Of a stretch of 31,184 nt of DNA, positions 1 to 8,243 are shown in pieces. Below the pieces are notes generated by a model. That model was not told the origin of the DNA. It made no database searches and worked only from the letters and a program-made list of their open reading frames with translations. A program made the position numbers and the translations under genes. Every line of letters starts with the position of its first letter. The first letter of the stretch is position 1. Source of the DNA: JACVRX01 sp035697245 (GTDB lineage Bacteria; Actinomycetota; Actinomycetes; Jiangellales; Jiangellaceae); NCBI GenBank assembly GCA_035697245.1, contig DASSDH010000266.1:1-31184 (forward strand), written 5' to 3'.

Positions 1-2
1 AG

Positions 3-725
3 ATCCTGTCCTGGATCGACGACCACTCCCGCTACGCGCTGTCGGTGACCGCCCACCACCGGGTCATCGGCCCCATCGTGCTGGCCGCCTTCCGGCAAAC
101 CTGCAGCGCATACGGGGTGCCGGCCACGACGTTAACCGACAACGGGATGGTGTTCACCACCCGCTACGCCGGCGGCCGGGGCGGCCGCAATGCCTTCGAG
201 GCCGAACTCCGTCGTCTGGGCGTGGTGCAGAAGAACTCCCGGCCCAATCACCCCACCACCTGCGGCAAGGCAGAGCGGTTCCAACAGACGCTCAAGAAGT
301 GGCTGGCCGCCCAACCCGTTCAGCCGACCACGCTCGAGGAACTCCAGGCGCTGCTGGACCGGTTCGTCGAGCAGTACAACCACCACCGGCCGCACCGCTC
401 CCTGCCGCACCGGGCCACCCCTGCCACCGCGTATGCCGCTCGCCCGAAAGCCGCTCCCGGCGACCGCAGCCGCGACACCCACCACCGGGTCCGCACCGAC
501 CGCGTCGACAAGGCCGGCAAGGTCACCCTCCGCCACGGCGGCCGGCTCTACTCCATCGGCATCGGCCGAACCCACGCCCGAACCCGCGTCCTGCTCCTCG
601 TCCAAGACCTGCACATCCACGTCGTCAACGCCGCCACCGGCGAACTACTCCGCGAACTCACCCTCGACACATCCAAGCGCTACCAAGGCACCGGACAACC
701 ACCCGGACCACAACCCCGCAGATGA
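3..725 (+). CDS. IS481-family transposase, C-terminal part (5' partial)
   Basis: This is the transposase that cuts and joins the element's ends, by the DDE mechanism of the retroviral integrase superfamily. The frame is open from base 3 and reads ILSWIDDHSRYALS, which carries the first catalytic Asp. TDNGMVFTT gives the second Asp and KAERFQQTLKKWL the Glu. The QYNHHRPHRSLPHRATPATAY motif is typical of the core's end in IS481/IS3-like enzymes. A C-terminal beta-rich extension (about the last 90 residues, with TLRHGGRLYSIGIGRTHA) is usual in IS481 proteins. The N-terminal helix-turn-helix lies upstream of the window. No frameshift or stop is visible, so the copy may be active. Confidence 0.9.
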   Translation: MLSWIDDHSRYALSVTAHHRVIGPIVLAAFRQTCSAYGVPATTLTDNGMVFTTRYAGGRGGRNAFEAELRRLGVVQKNSRPNHPTTCGKAERFQQTLKKWLAAQPVQPTTLEELQALLDRFVEQYNHHRPHRSLPHRATPATAYAARPKAAPGDRSRDTHHRVRTDRVDKAGKVTLRHGGRLYSIGIGRTHARTRVLLLVQDLHIHVVNAATGELLRELTLDTSKRYQGTGQPPGPQPRR

Positions 726-728
726 CTC

Positions 729-756
729 AGCCGGACCCACAACTGTGGGTCCGGCT
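729..756 (+). terminator. Hairpin terminator after the transposase
   Basis: A 13-base perfect inverted repeat (AGCCGGACCCACA and its complement) with only two bases between the arms starts four bases after the transposase stop. It has no T-tract, as is common in actinobacteria. It sits inside the element just before the terminal repeat, so it likely ends transposase transcription and may block read-through. Confidence 0.6.
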
Positions 757-781
757 GTCGCCAATGTCCTGAGAGATCACA
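756..781 (+). repeat. Right terminal inverted repeat of the IS481 element
   Basis: The 26 bases here include CAATGTCCTGAGAGATCACA and read outward as TGTGATCTCTCAGGACATTG. This matches my recollection of IS481-type ends with a TGT...ACA tip. The partner repeat is off the window, so the exact boundary is inferred. Confidence 0.55.
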
Positions 782-785
782 GAAG

Positions 786-858
<73 letters not shown>

Positions 859-894
859 TGGTCCATGCGACCGGGTCACGAGTGTACCGGGCGG

Positions 895-2013
895 CTACGC
901 CGACTCGAGAACGAGCGAGCCGTCCGGTTCGAGACGGACCTGGGAGCCGAACCGGCGGCTGATGCGGCCCAGAGTGGCAGTTAGCCAGCTACCGTCGCTG
1001 TCCGACGCTCGGCGCAGGCGCATCTGCCGAGCCTGGAATGGGATCATCCGCAGGGCGGCCAGTCGCCCGGTCTTGCCGTCGAGGTCCACGAGGTACAACA
1101 GCCGAAGGTCGTCGCGGTACTCCTCGTGTCCGGTGATCCCCTCGTAGTCGTCAATGAAGTCGCCACAGCCATAGAGCACGAGCTTCCCTTGGTAGATCTC
1201 GATCGGACGTGGATGGTGCGACGAGTGGCCGAAGACCACGTCTGCGCCCGCGTCGATCAGCCGACGGCTGAGGCGAATGTCCGGAGTTGGGACGTCGTAT
1301 CCCCAGTTGGAGCCCCAATGCACGGAGACAGCGACGAGGTCGCCCCGACCCTTGGCCCGTCCGATCCGGTGTAACAGCGCGGCCGCTGAAGCGTCGGACG
1401 GCTTCGCGATGACGTGGACACCAGGCCGACTTTCGGTAGCTGCCCACCGGGTCGGAACCCCACTGGAGGGCATGCCGAACGCGAAGACGGTGACATCGGC
1501 CGATCGCGACTCGACGGTCAATGAGCGGCGAGCATCCACGTGACGACGGCCAGCGCCGACCGTCGCGAGACCGGCATCAGCCAGTACGTCGAGCGTCTCC
1601 TCCAAGCCAGCGACTCCGAAGTCGAGCACGTGGTTGTTGGCCAGGGTGCAGATGTCGATGTGAGCAGCAGTCAGACAGGGAACGTTCTCCGGATTCATCC
1701 GGTAATGCACAGCCTTGCCCGACTCGTGACCGTCACTTCGGGTGATGCTCGTCTCGAGGTTCACCAGCAAAAGGTCGGGAGTGGCCTCGTCGATGGCCCG
1801 CAGAGCATCACCCCAGGGCCAGGAGTAGTCGACTGGGCGCGGAATCGGGCCGTTGACCGCTTCGGCCAGCTCGACGTACCTGCGTGCATCGCGCACGTAG
1901 CCTTCGTGCAGCGTGGGATCGCCAGGTTGCGGCAGGATCTGGTCGATGCCGCGGCCCGTCATCACGTCGCCGCATAGCAGCAGTCGGACGGTCTTGTCCG
2001 GTTCGCCGGTCAT
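895..2013 (-). CDS. CapA-family metallophosphoesterase-like protein
   Basis: A 372-residue protein of the CapA/PgsA family, a calcineurin-like metallophosphoesterase fold linked in some bacteria to poly-gamma-glutamate capsule. Metal-site motifs are in order: LLCGDVMTGRG (Asp16), NLETS (85-89), LANNHVLDFG (Asn126, Asn127, His128), VHWGSNWG (232) and GHSSHHPRP (262-270) followed by GCGDFIDD. No signal peptide is evident at this start, so a cytosolic location is likely, unlike anchored PgsA. The ATG at 2013 overlaps the Rieske stop as ATGA, which argues for translational coupling and against the longer upstream frame. There are no capsule genes nearby, so the substrate is unknown. A small-molecule phosphoesterase acting with the oxygenase is possible. 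Confidence 0.82.
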   Translation of the reverse strand: MTGEPDKTVRLLLCGDVMTGRGIDQILPQPGDPTLHEGYVRDARRYVELAEAVNGPIPRPVDYSWPWGDALRAIDEATPDLLLVNLETSITRSDGHESGKAVHYRMNPENVPCLTAAHIDICTLANNHVLDFGVAGLEETLDVLADAGLATVGAGRRHVDARRSLTVESRSADVTVFAFGMPSSGVPTRWAATESRPGVHVIAKPSDASAAALLHRIGRAKGRGDLVAVSVHWGSNWGYDVPTPDIRLSRRLIDAGADVVFGHSSHHPRPIEIYQGKLVLYGCGDFIDDYEGITGHEEYRDDLRLLYLVDLDGKTGRLAALRMIPFQARQMRLRRASDSDGSWLTATLGRISRRFGSQVRLEPDGSLVLESA

Positions 2014-3173
2014 TGTGCAGCGGTAGGCGGGGTTGCGCCCTGATAGGCGCGGGCGACCATCGTGACCCACCGGTACACGGCATCTTCGTTGGGCGCGAAT
2101 GGGCCCGGCCTGAAGTGGGGCGAGGACAACCCCCGCTGGACCGACTCGCACGCGGCCCAGTCCTGCCGGTTCGTCAGATCCCAGAACTCAACTGCGTAGG
2201 CCGGGTCGACAGTGTCGTCGACGAAGTACCACGTGCATTCGACCCTGGTCAGTGCCGGCGCAAGCGGCGTCAGCCGATGCGTCATGACGTAGTCCGGATG
2301 CAGCGAGATCAACAAGTTCGGGAACAGCCCGAGGTAGAGGACGACTCGGGGGTCGACGCCGTCGATCGGTGTGGCGTCCGACGCTCCGGACAGCGACATC
2401 GTCGTTGCGCCAGCGCGCAACTCCATCGATCCGCCTACCCAGGAGCCCGGCAGGTCGAAGTTGGCTCCACTTGTCGGCGGCGACACCCGGCACAGCTCGG
2501 GATGAATTCGAGGGCAGTGGTAGCACTCGTGATAGTTCTCGACGACGACTTTCCAGTTTGCGGCGACCTCGTACTCGAGACGGGCCCGGCGGAGAAGCGT
2601 TTCGGGGTGATAGGGCGCGACGAGAGCGTCGAGGTCGCCGACATGGTCGGCCAGCGATGGACCGTCGCCAATCGCGTTGACGAACACCCACCCGTGCCAG
2701 ACGGCCGTCGGTAGTCGGACAAGTCCGTACTCTGCTGTCTCGAAGCCGGGAACTCGATCGAAGCCCGGCGCCTTCGCGAGCGATCCGTCGAGTGCGTAGT
2801 TCCAGGCGTGGTACGGGCAGATCAACGCCTTCCGGCTGTCCGCTGCGCCAGCCGGCAGGATCTCGTGACCGCGATGCCGGCACGTATTGGCCAGCGCAAG
2901 GACCGCGCCGTCGGAGGGGAACGTCAGCAGCACCGGGACATCGCCAGCATGCAGGCCGCGTTGTTTCACCGGACGACCGTCGCCAGCGTGCCGCAGGTCT
3001 TCGTCTCGACCGAGACACTCCCACGAGCCGGCGAACATGTGCCGACGCTCCCACGCCAGAATCTCTGTTGATGTGTAGGCGACGGCAGGGAGCATCGTGC
3101 CTTGACCGAACGGTCGTAAAGCGGACTCAAGCTCGCCCGCCGCGATCGGTGCGACGGTGGTTGGATAATCCAC
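2010..3173 (-). CDS. Rieske non-heme iron oxygenase, alpha subunit
   Basis: A 387-residue Rieske oxygenase of the ring-hydroxylating/glycine-betaine-demethylase superfamily. It takes electrons from a separate reductase to activate O2 for hydroxylation or oxidative demethylation. The [2Fe-2S] ligands are Cys98-x-His100 and Cys119-x2-His122 (NTCRHRGH, CPYHAWNY). The catalytic iron site is NWKVVVENYHECYHCPRIH, with His219 and His224. I chose the GTG at 3173 because AGAGGA lies about 10 bases upstream and the residues before it come from the palindromic element. No reductase or ferredoxin gene is in the window. The substrate cannot be named from sequence. The 3' end overlaps the capA-like gene by four bases. 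Confidence 0.88.
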   Translation of the reverse strand: MDYPTTVAPIAAGELESALRPFGQGTMLPAVAYTSTEILAWERRHMFAGSWECLGRDEDLRHAGDGRPVKQRGLHAGDVPVLLTFPSDGAVLALANTCRHRGHEILPAGAADSRKALICPYHAWNYALDGSLAKAPGFDRVPGFETAEYGLVRLPTAVWHGWVFVNAIGDGPSLADHVGDLDALVAPYHPETLLRRARLEYEVAANWKVVVENYHECYHCPRIHPELCRVSPPTSGANFDLPGSWVGGSMELRAGATTMSLSGASDATPIDGVDPRVVLYLGLFPNLLISLHPDYVMTHRLTPLAPALTRVECTWYFVDDTVDPAYAVEFWDLTNRQDWAACESVQRGLSSPHFRPGPFAPNEDAVYRWVTMVARAYQGATPPTAAQ

Positions 3174-3209
3174 CGCGATCCATCCTCTGATCCTGACCCG
3201 CCGTTTCAC

Positions 3210-3271
3210 CACCAGGCTTGTCCGTACATCACCAGGCTTGCAAGCCTGGTGATGCATGGACAGGCATGGTG
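3210..3271. promoter_or_regulatory. Concentric palindrome, operator-like element copy 1
   Basis: The centre is a perfect 28-base palindrome (3227-3254) with half-site CATCACCAGGCTTG. Around the same centre, 3210-3220 (CACCAGGCTTG) mirrors 3261-3271 with 9 of 11 matches, and TCC at 3221-3223 mirrors GGA at 3258-3260. The left half-sites are 20 bases apart, two helical turns. The element lies between the divergent Rieske and pckG genes, so it cannot be a shared terminator. A second copy is at 9533-9594. Binding of a dimeric regulator is inferred; the regulator is not in evidence. Confidence 0.7.
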
Positions 3272-3452
3272 AACGTGGTCATTTTGAGGATCGAGCGAAG
3301 TGGTGGCGGCTGGGCGTCGCTGTGCGGTCGCTCGATTCCACCTGATGAGACGGCGGCGTATTGTGACGCCATCCAGCGCGTGCTGCGTTCTCCCTTGCAG
3401 GTAAGCGGTCGTGTCCGCGGCCGACGGCAACCGCATCGAAAGGGGCACCACG

Positions 3453-5279
3453 ATGACGGCCGACACCACGACTGCCCACGACCTCGCTGATGCGCCCACC
3501 TCACACCAACGCCTGCTCGGCTGGATCGCCGCTGTCGCCGAGTTGACCGAGCCCGACGGCATCTACTGGTGCGACGGCTCGGACGAGGAATGGACCAAGG
3601 TCACCAACGGCCTGGTCGAGGCGGGGACGCTGGTCCGTCTGGACAGGAAGCCCAACTCCTTCTTGGCTCGCACCGACCCGACGGATGTCGCCCGGGTCGA
3701 GGAACGCACGTTCATCTGCTCTGTCGACGAGGCCGATGCCGGGCCGACGAACAACTGGCGCGACCCTGACGAAATGAAGGCCGAGATGATCCGGCACTAC
3801 AACGGATGCATGCGCGGCCGAACGCTGTACATCATCCCGTTCTGTATGGGACCGCTGAATGCCGCGAAGCCCATGTTCGGCGTCGAGATCACCGACTCGC
3901 CCTACGTGGTGGCATCAATGCGGATCATGGCCCGGATGGGCAGCGATGTCCTCGCGGCGATGGGCAGCGACGCCGACTTTGTGCCCTGTCTGCATTCCGT
4001 CGGGGCTCCGCTCGAGCCAGGTCAGCAGGACGTCCCTTGGCCGTGCAACCAGACCAAGTTCATCACGCAATTCCCCGAGGAGCGGATGATCTGGTCGTTC
4101 GGTTCCGGATACGGCGGCAACTCGTTGCTGGGCAAGAAGTGCTATTCGCTGCGCATCGCCAGCGTCATGGCACGCGACGAGGGCTGGCTGGCCGAGCACA
4201 TGCTGATCATGAAGCTGACCTCGCCTGCCGGGTCCGTCCATTACATTGCCGCGGCGTTCCCGTCGGCATGCGGCAAGACCAACCTGGCCATGCTCGAGCC
4301 AACCGTTCCCGGCTGGACGGTCGAGACGCTCGGTGACGACATCGCCTGGATGCACTTCGGGGACGACGGGCGTATCTATGCGCTGAACCCCGAGTACGGG
4401 CTCTTCGGAGTCGCGCCGGGCACCGGTTGGCGGACGAACCCCAACGCCATGCGCACCATCGACAGGGGCAACAGCCTCTTCACCAACGTCGCATACACCG
4501 ACGACGGTGACATCTGGTGGGAGGGCATGACCGAGGAGCCGCCCGCACACCTCATCGACTGGAAGGGCCGGGACTGGACTCCCGACTCCGCCGAGCCCTC
4601 ATCGCATCCGAACTCGCGTTTCTGCACGCCGATCAAGCAGTGTCCGATCCTCGCCGCGGAGTACGAGGACCCGCGAGGCGTGCCGATCTCGGCGATCCTA
4701 TTCGGCGGCCGGCGGGCGACGACCGTCCCGCTGGTCACCGAGTCGCGCGACTGGACCCACGGCGTTTTCATGGGCGCAACGCTCTCGTCCGAAACGACGG
4801 CGGCCGCCTCCGGGCAGGTGGGTGTTGTCCGCCGTGATCCGATGGCGATGCTCCCGTTCATCGGGTACAACGCCGGCGACTACTTCGGCCACTGGATCAC
4901 GCTCGGCAAGGACGCCGATGCCTTCAAGCTGCCGAAGATCTACTACGTCAACTGGTTCCGCCGGGACGAGAACGGCGACTTCATCTGGCCCGGTTTTGGT
5001 GAGAACGGACGAGTGCTGAAGTGGATCGTCGAACGCCTGGAGGGACAGGCCGCGGCGGCGGAGTCTCCGATCGGCCGCGTGCCCACCGTCGAGTCGCTCG
5101 ACGTCGAGGGCCTCGATCTCACCCACGAGCAGGTCGAGGAGTGCTTGCGGGTCGATGACGACGACTGGCGCGCCGAGGTGCCGCAGATCGCCGAGTGGTT
5201 CGGCCAGTTCGGCCAGAAGCTGCCCACCCTGCTCTGGGCTGAGCTGGACGGCCTCAAGACCCGCCTCGGGATGACCTGA
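3453..5279 (+). CDS. pckG: Phosphoenolpyruvate carboxykinase (GTP)
   Basis: GTP-dependent PEPCK (608 residues) interconverts oxaloacetate plus GTP with PEP plus CO2 plus GDP, at the junction of the TCA cycle and gluconeogenesis. The kinase-1a P-loop FPSACGKTN carries the hyper-reactive Cys273 that separates the GTP class from the ATP class. LGDDIAWMHFGDDGRIYALNP is the kinase-2/metal region. SGYGGNSLLGKKC and NWFRRDENGDFIWPGFGENG are family blocks for substrate and nucleotide binding. I chose the ATG at 3453 because AAAGGGG lies about eight bases upstream; an earlier GTG at 3411 lacks this. The leader from 3255 to 3452 is long, and the palindromic element lies about 210 bases upstream. The gene stands alone, followed by a convergent tRNA. 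Confidence 0.97.
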   Translation: MTADTTTAHDLADAPTSHQRLLGWIAAVAELTEPDGIYWCDGSDEEWTKVTNGLVEAGTLVRLDRKPNSFLARTDPTDVARVEERTFICSVDEADAGPTNNWRDPDEMKAEMIRHYNGCMRGRTLYIIPFCMGPLNAAKPMFGVEITDSPYVVASMRIMARMGSDVLAAMGSDADFVPCLHSVGAPLEPGQQDVPWPCNQTKFITQFPEERMIWSFGSGYGGNSLLGKKCYSLRIASVMARDEGWLAEHMLIMKLTSPAGSVHYIAAAFPSACGKTNLAMLEPTVPGWTVETLGDDIAWMHFGDDGRIYALNPEYGLFGVAPGTGWRTNPNAMRTIDRGNSLFTNVAYTDDGDIWWEGMTEEPPAHLIDWKGRDWTPDSAEPSSHPNSRFCTPIKQCPILAAEYEDPRGVPISAILFGGRRATTVPLVTESRDWTHGVFMGATLSSETTAAASGQVGVVRRDPMAMLPFIGYNAGDYFGHWITLGKDADAFKLPKIYYVNWFRRDENGDFIWPGFGENGRVLKWIVERLEGQAAAAESPIGRVPTVESLDVEGLDLTHEQVEECLRVDDDDWRAEVPQIAEWFGQFGQKLPTLLWAELDGLKTRLGMT

Positions 5280-5296
5280 GCCCCCCGGTGACCTGG

Positions 5297-5385
5297 CGGA
5301 GGCGGCGGGATTTGAACCCGCGAGAGGTGTGAGCCTCAACCCGCTTAGCAGGCGGGCGCCATAAACCGGACTAGGCGACGCCTCC
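5297..5385 (-). tRNA. tRNA-Ser(GCT)
   Basis: The minus strand starts GGAGGCG and ends CGCCTCC plus discriminator G. The anticodon stem CCCGC/GCGGG closes the loop CTGCTAA with anticodon GCT. A long variable arm (TTGAGGCTCACACCTC region), the class II mark of tRNA-Ser, precedes the T arm GGGTTCAAATCCC. Length is 89 and CCA is not encoded. It converges with pckG, 17 bases apart. Confidence 0.95.
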
Positions 5386-5450
5386 ACGCCCGCGTATAAC
5401 GGGCGTCGCAAGGCTACCCGTCGGGCCGCTGGCGCGGCAAAGTCTTACCT

Positions 5451-6092
5451 ATGGATCGACCGCCATTGTGGGCGGATCGCTGGGAGGCCGGTCGACGGCT
5501 CGCCGACGTGCTGCGCGAGCGCGGTGTGCAACCCAACACCGTCGTGCTCGGCCTGCCGCGCGGCGGGGTGGTGGTCGCCGCGGAGGTAGCGCGTGCCCTC
5601 GATGTCGAGCTCGACGCACTCGTCGTGTGCAAGGTAGGCGTTCCTTGGCATCCCGAGCTCGCGCTCGGCGCCGTCGGCGGGACGGGGGTGCGAGTGCGCA
5701 ACGACAACGTCATGCGCTATGCCGGCCTCACCGACGATGAGCTGACACAGGCGTACGCCGTCGCCGAGAAGGAGGTCGAGCGGAAGGAGCGCGCGCTGCG
5801 CGGCGGACGACCACCGCCGCAGCTGGCCGGCCGGCCGGTGATCATCGTCGACGACGGCATGGCAACCGGAGCCACCGCTCTCGCAGCGGCACAGATCGTC
5901 CGCGCCCAAACCGCGGATCAGGTCATCCTGGCCGTGCCAGTGGCGCCACACGACTCCGATCCGCGGATCGACGAGGCGCTCGATGCGGTGGTCGTGCTGG
6001 CTCGGCCGCGTCGGTTCGGGTCGGTGGGCACCTGGTACCGCGACTTCCGGCAAGTCGAGGATGAACAGGTGCGGGTCCTGCTCAACGGGTGA
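5451..6092 (+). CDS. Phosphoribosyltransferase family protein
   Basis: A 213-residue type I phosphoribosyltransferase. The PRPP-binding signature VIIVDDGMATGATA (130-143) with Asp134-Asp135 is complete. The N-terminal block LPRGGVVVAAEVARALDVELD (about 39-59) is typical of the conserved group often annotated as erythromycin esterase-like or dienelactone-hydrolase-linked phosphoribosyltransferases, whose substrate is unknown. VGVPWHPELALGAV is also characteristic of that group. The ATG start lacks a strong ribosome site (AAAGTC upstream). It lies between a tRNA on the opposite strand and the LCP gene 54 bases downstream, which seems to have its own promoter. It is not a classical purine or pyrimidine salvage enzyme by motif. 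Confidence 0.88.
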   Translation: MDRPPLWADRWEAGRRLADVLRERGVQPNTVVLGLPRGGVVVAAEVARALDVELDALVVCKVGVPWHPELALGAVGGTGVRVRNDNVMRYAGLTDDELTQAYAVAEKEVERKERALRGGRPPPQLAGRPVIIVDDGMATGATALAAAQIVRAQTADQVILAVPVAPHDSDPRIDEALDAVVVLARPRRFGSVGTWYRDFRQVEDEQVRVLLNG

Positions 6093-6112
6093 TGTTCGCG
6101 ACGTGATTCTTG

Positions 6113-6147
6113 TTGCACGGTCATGATGCGGTCTAATAGATAAGTTG
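6113..6147 (+). promoter_or_regulatory. Probable promoter of the LCP gene, leaderless
   Basis: TTGCAC at 6113-6118 and TAATAG at 6134-6139 (15-base spacer), or TAGATA at 6137-6142 (18-base spacer), fit sigma-70-type boxes. The GTG at 6147 falls about seven bases after TAATAG, and no Shine-Dalgarno sequence is seen, so the mRNA may start at the start codon. This is a pattern call only. Confidence 0.35.
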
Positions 6148-7673
6148 TGGTGAGGACGGAGGAGACAGCGGCACGGCCGGCGAAGAAGGTGCCCTCACGT
6201 TCGGGTACCCGTCGGTCTCGCTTGACGTCCCGCCGCCAACAACGGTCCGGGCACTACGGCCGCTTTCTCGCCTTTGCCGCCCTCGGGTCGTTCGTACCGG
6301 GATCCGGCCTGCTTGCCGCCGGTCGGCGTCGGTCGGGCCTGTTCTTCCTCACCCTGTTCGTCTTGGGTGTCGCGGCGTTGGCCGCGGTGTACCTGCTGGT
6401 GCCGAAGGAGCGGCTGCTCGCCATCGCCTTCGACCGGCGTGACCTGACGATCGTCGCGGGTGTTCTTGCCGCGGTCGGTATTGTTTGGCTGCTCATCGCT
6501 GTCGTCAGCCACCGAGCCTTGGAGCCCGCCGGGCTGTCCGCCGGTAAGCGGTTGGGCGGTGCATTCGTCGTCATCATCGCGACAAGCCTCGTGCTCACCC
6601 CGGTGGCGGCTGGAGTGCAGCGCGCGTTCGTGCAGCGCGACCTCATCGAATCCGTTGCGGCACCCGAGAACTCGATCAGCAACACCACGCCTGAGACCGT
6701 CGAGGAAGTGGACCCGTGGGCGGACAAGCCTCGGGTCAACGTGCTGCTCCTTGGGGGCGACGGTGCGCCGAACCGCGAAGGTATCCGGCCGGACTCCCAG
6801 ATCTTGGCGAGTATCGACACCCAGACCGGCGACACAGTGCTGTTCTCGCTACCGCGAAATTTGCAGCACACGCCGTTCCCAGAGGACAGCCCGTTGCACA
6901 CGTTCTACCCCGACGGGTTCTACGACGACGAAGAAAACATGATCAACGCTGTGTACGGGACCGTGCCGGCGGCATACCCAGAGGTCTTCGAGGGCGTCGC
7001 TTATCCCGGCGCTGACGCCAACAAATGGGTGGTCGAAGGGGCGCTTGGCGTCGATGTCGACTACTTCGTGATGCTCAATCTCCAGGGGTTCGAGCAGATG
7101 GTCGACGCACTCGGCGGAATCACGATCGACGTCAAGGAGGACATCCCGATCGGCGGCGGATCCAGCCCGATCAGCGGGTACATCCGGGCGGGGGAAAACC
7201 AGCGGCTGGACGGCTACCACGCGCTCTGGTTCGCGCGCTCGCGGGAAGGCTCGGACGACTACCACCGGATGGAGCGCCAGCGTTGCGTGATCGGAGCAAT
7301 CATCGAGGAAGCGGATCCGATCACGGTGTTCCGCCGATACCAGGAGCTCGCAGAGGCAACGAAGGACATCGTGGCCACCGACATCCCGGCTGAACTGCTT
7401 CCTGCTTTCGTAGAACTCGCGCTCAAGGTCAAGGACGCGTCGGTGACAAGCCTGCCGTTCACCAACCAGGTAATCGAGCCCGAGAACCCCGACTACGACC
7501 TGATGCACTCGCTCGTCGCCGAGGCGTTGCTGCCGCCAGCGGAACCGACGTCTATCCCTACCGCCACGGCATCCGCCTCGCCCAGGCAGGCTTCGCCGGC
7601 GGCCACACCGACTCCCACCCCGTCGCCCACCATCGAGCCGGACGAAGCGGCCGATGTCACGGCGGTGTGCTGA
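6147..7673 (+). CDS. LytR-CpsA-Psr (LCP) family protein with four N-terminal membrane segments
   Basis: LCP enzymes attach polyprenyl-phosphate-linked glycopolymers to peptidoglycan on the outside of the membrane. This 508-residue protein has a basic N-terminus, then hydrophobic segments near 39-57, 64-85, 100-121 and 137-158. The LCP domain follows (about 196-390): RVNVLLLGGDGAPNREGIRPDSQ, SLPRNLQHTPFP, VDALGGITIDV, LDGYHALWFARSREGSDDYHRMERQR. The Arg and Asp residues expected to bind the lipid phosphate are in these blocks. A Pro/Thr/Ala-rich tail ends the protein. Canonical LCP proteins have one to three membrane segments. Tandem GTG codons at 6147 and 6150 could both start it. The 3' end overlaps the next, convergent gene by 17 bases. 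Confidence 0.93.
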   Translation: MVRTEETAARPAKKVPSRSGTRRSRLTSRRQQRSGHYGRFLAFAALGSFVPGSGLLAAGRRRSGLFFLTLFVLGVAALAAVYLLVPKERLLAIAFDRRDLTIVAGVLAAVGIVWLLIAVVSHRALEPAGLSAGKRLGGAFVVIIATSLVLTPVAAGVQRAFVQRDLIESVAAPENSISNTTPETVEEVDPWADKPRVNVLLLGGDGAPNREGIRPDSQILASIDTQTGDTVLFSLPRNLQHTPFPEDSPLHTFYPDGFYDDEENMINAVYGTVPAAYPEVFEGVAYPGADANKWVVEGALGVDVDYFVMLNLQGFEQMVDALGGITIDVKEDIPIGGGSSPISGYIRAGENQRLDGYHALWFARSREGSDDYHRMERQRCVIGAIIEEADPITVFRRYQELAEATKDIVATDIPAELLPAFVELALKVKDASVTSLPFTNQVIEPENPDYDLMHSLVAEALLPPAEPTSIPTATASASPRQASPAATPTPTPSPTIEPDEAADVTAVC

Positions 7674-8151
7674 CGCCGCTCCGGTTGGGGATCAGGTGCC
7701 GGCGCAGCTCTTGGGCCAGCTCTCGCGGGCCTACGTCGAGCATGTTCGTCCGTACCAGACTTCGCCGCCCGCCAGCCAAATCGATCGAGATCACCGGCCC
7801 GTCGGACTGCACCCGGCGCACGTCCCGCCAGACGCCCCGCCGCACTCCGCCACCAGGTCCGGTCGCGTTCAGGAAGCCATCGTCGTCCAGCTCGAATCGA
7901 GCGCCTCGGCCGATCAGCCGCAACAGACCCACGATCAGCATCGTCACCGACAACAAGGCCATCAGCCCGAGCACGAGTCCGACGCCGACGCCGACAGCCC
8001 GGACCGGTTCTAAGGCTCGCAGCACACTCACGCCCACAACGCACAAACCGAGAATCAGTGTTCCGACACCTATGCCTCGGAGCGCAACGGAGGTGGGCAC
8101 GTGGTAGACGACGGCATCCGAGTCGTAACCGCCACGCCCGCCCATACACAC
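7657..8151 (-). CDS. Small membrane protein with a PH-like C-terminal half
   Basis: A 164-residue protein. Two hydrophobic stretches lie near residues 24-48 (IGVGTLILGLCVVGVSVL) and 52-78 (GVGLVLGLMALLSVTMLIVGLL). A soluble C-terminal part follows (FELDDDGFLNATGPGG..., RRVQSDGPVISIDLAGG, LVRTNMLDVGPRELAQELRRHL). Two helices followed by a beta-rich region with a basic helix resembles bacterial PH-domain membrane proteins, but I do not recognise a defined family. The start is either the GTG at 8151 or, two codons on, the ATG at 8145; neither has a clear ribosome site. It converges with the LCP gene and overlaps it by 17 bases. Confidence 0.72.
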   Translation of the reverse strand: MCMGGRGGYDSDAVVYHVPTSVALRGIGVGTLILGLCVVGVSVLRALEPVRAVGVGVGLVLGLMALLSVTMLIVGLLRLIGRGARFELDDDGFLNATGPGGGVRRGVWRDVRRVQSDGPVISIDLAGGRRSLVRTNMLDVGPRELAQELRRHLIPNRSGVSTPP

Positions 8152-8243
8152 CAGTGTGACTGATGAGGTCGGCCTGGTAGGGGCAATCCGGAGCGGAAGT
8201 CGGGTGAACTATTCGTAATGGACGGAACATCCGCCAGTGTGCC

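Larger units (their letters stand above)
1..781 (+). mobile_element. IS481-family insertion sequence, 3' part (5' end outside window)
   Basis: The window opens inside a transposase gene with an integrase-type DDE core. Downstream are a hairpin and then the sequence at 756-781, which contains TGTCCTGAGAGATCACA. From memory this resembles the terminal inverted repeat of actinobacterial IS481 elements. The element therefore probably ends at about 781, five bases before the 3' end of tRNA-Arg. The left end and target duplication cannot be checked here. Confidence 0.8.

Noticed and set aside
3210..3271. Palindrome read as a terminator or as codons of the Rieske protein
   Set aside because: Flanking genes diverge, so no transcript ends here, and the second copy also sits in a divergent gap. 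The MHHQACKPGD start of the longer frame is just the repeat.
5386..5406. Seven-base hairpin (ACGCCCG/CGGGCGT) just upstream of tRNA-Ser(GCT)
   Set aside because: It lies 5' of the tRNA, and TTATAC inside it may be a promoter box; neither reading is firm.
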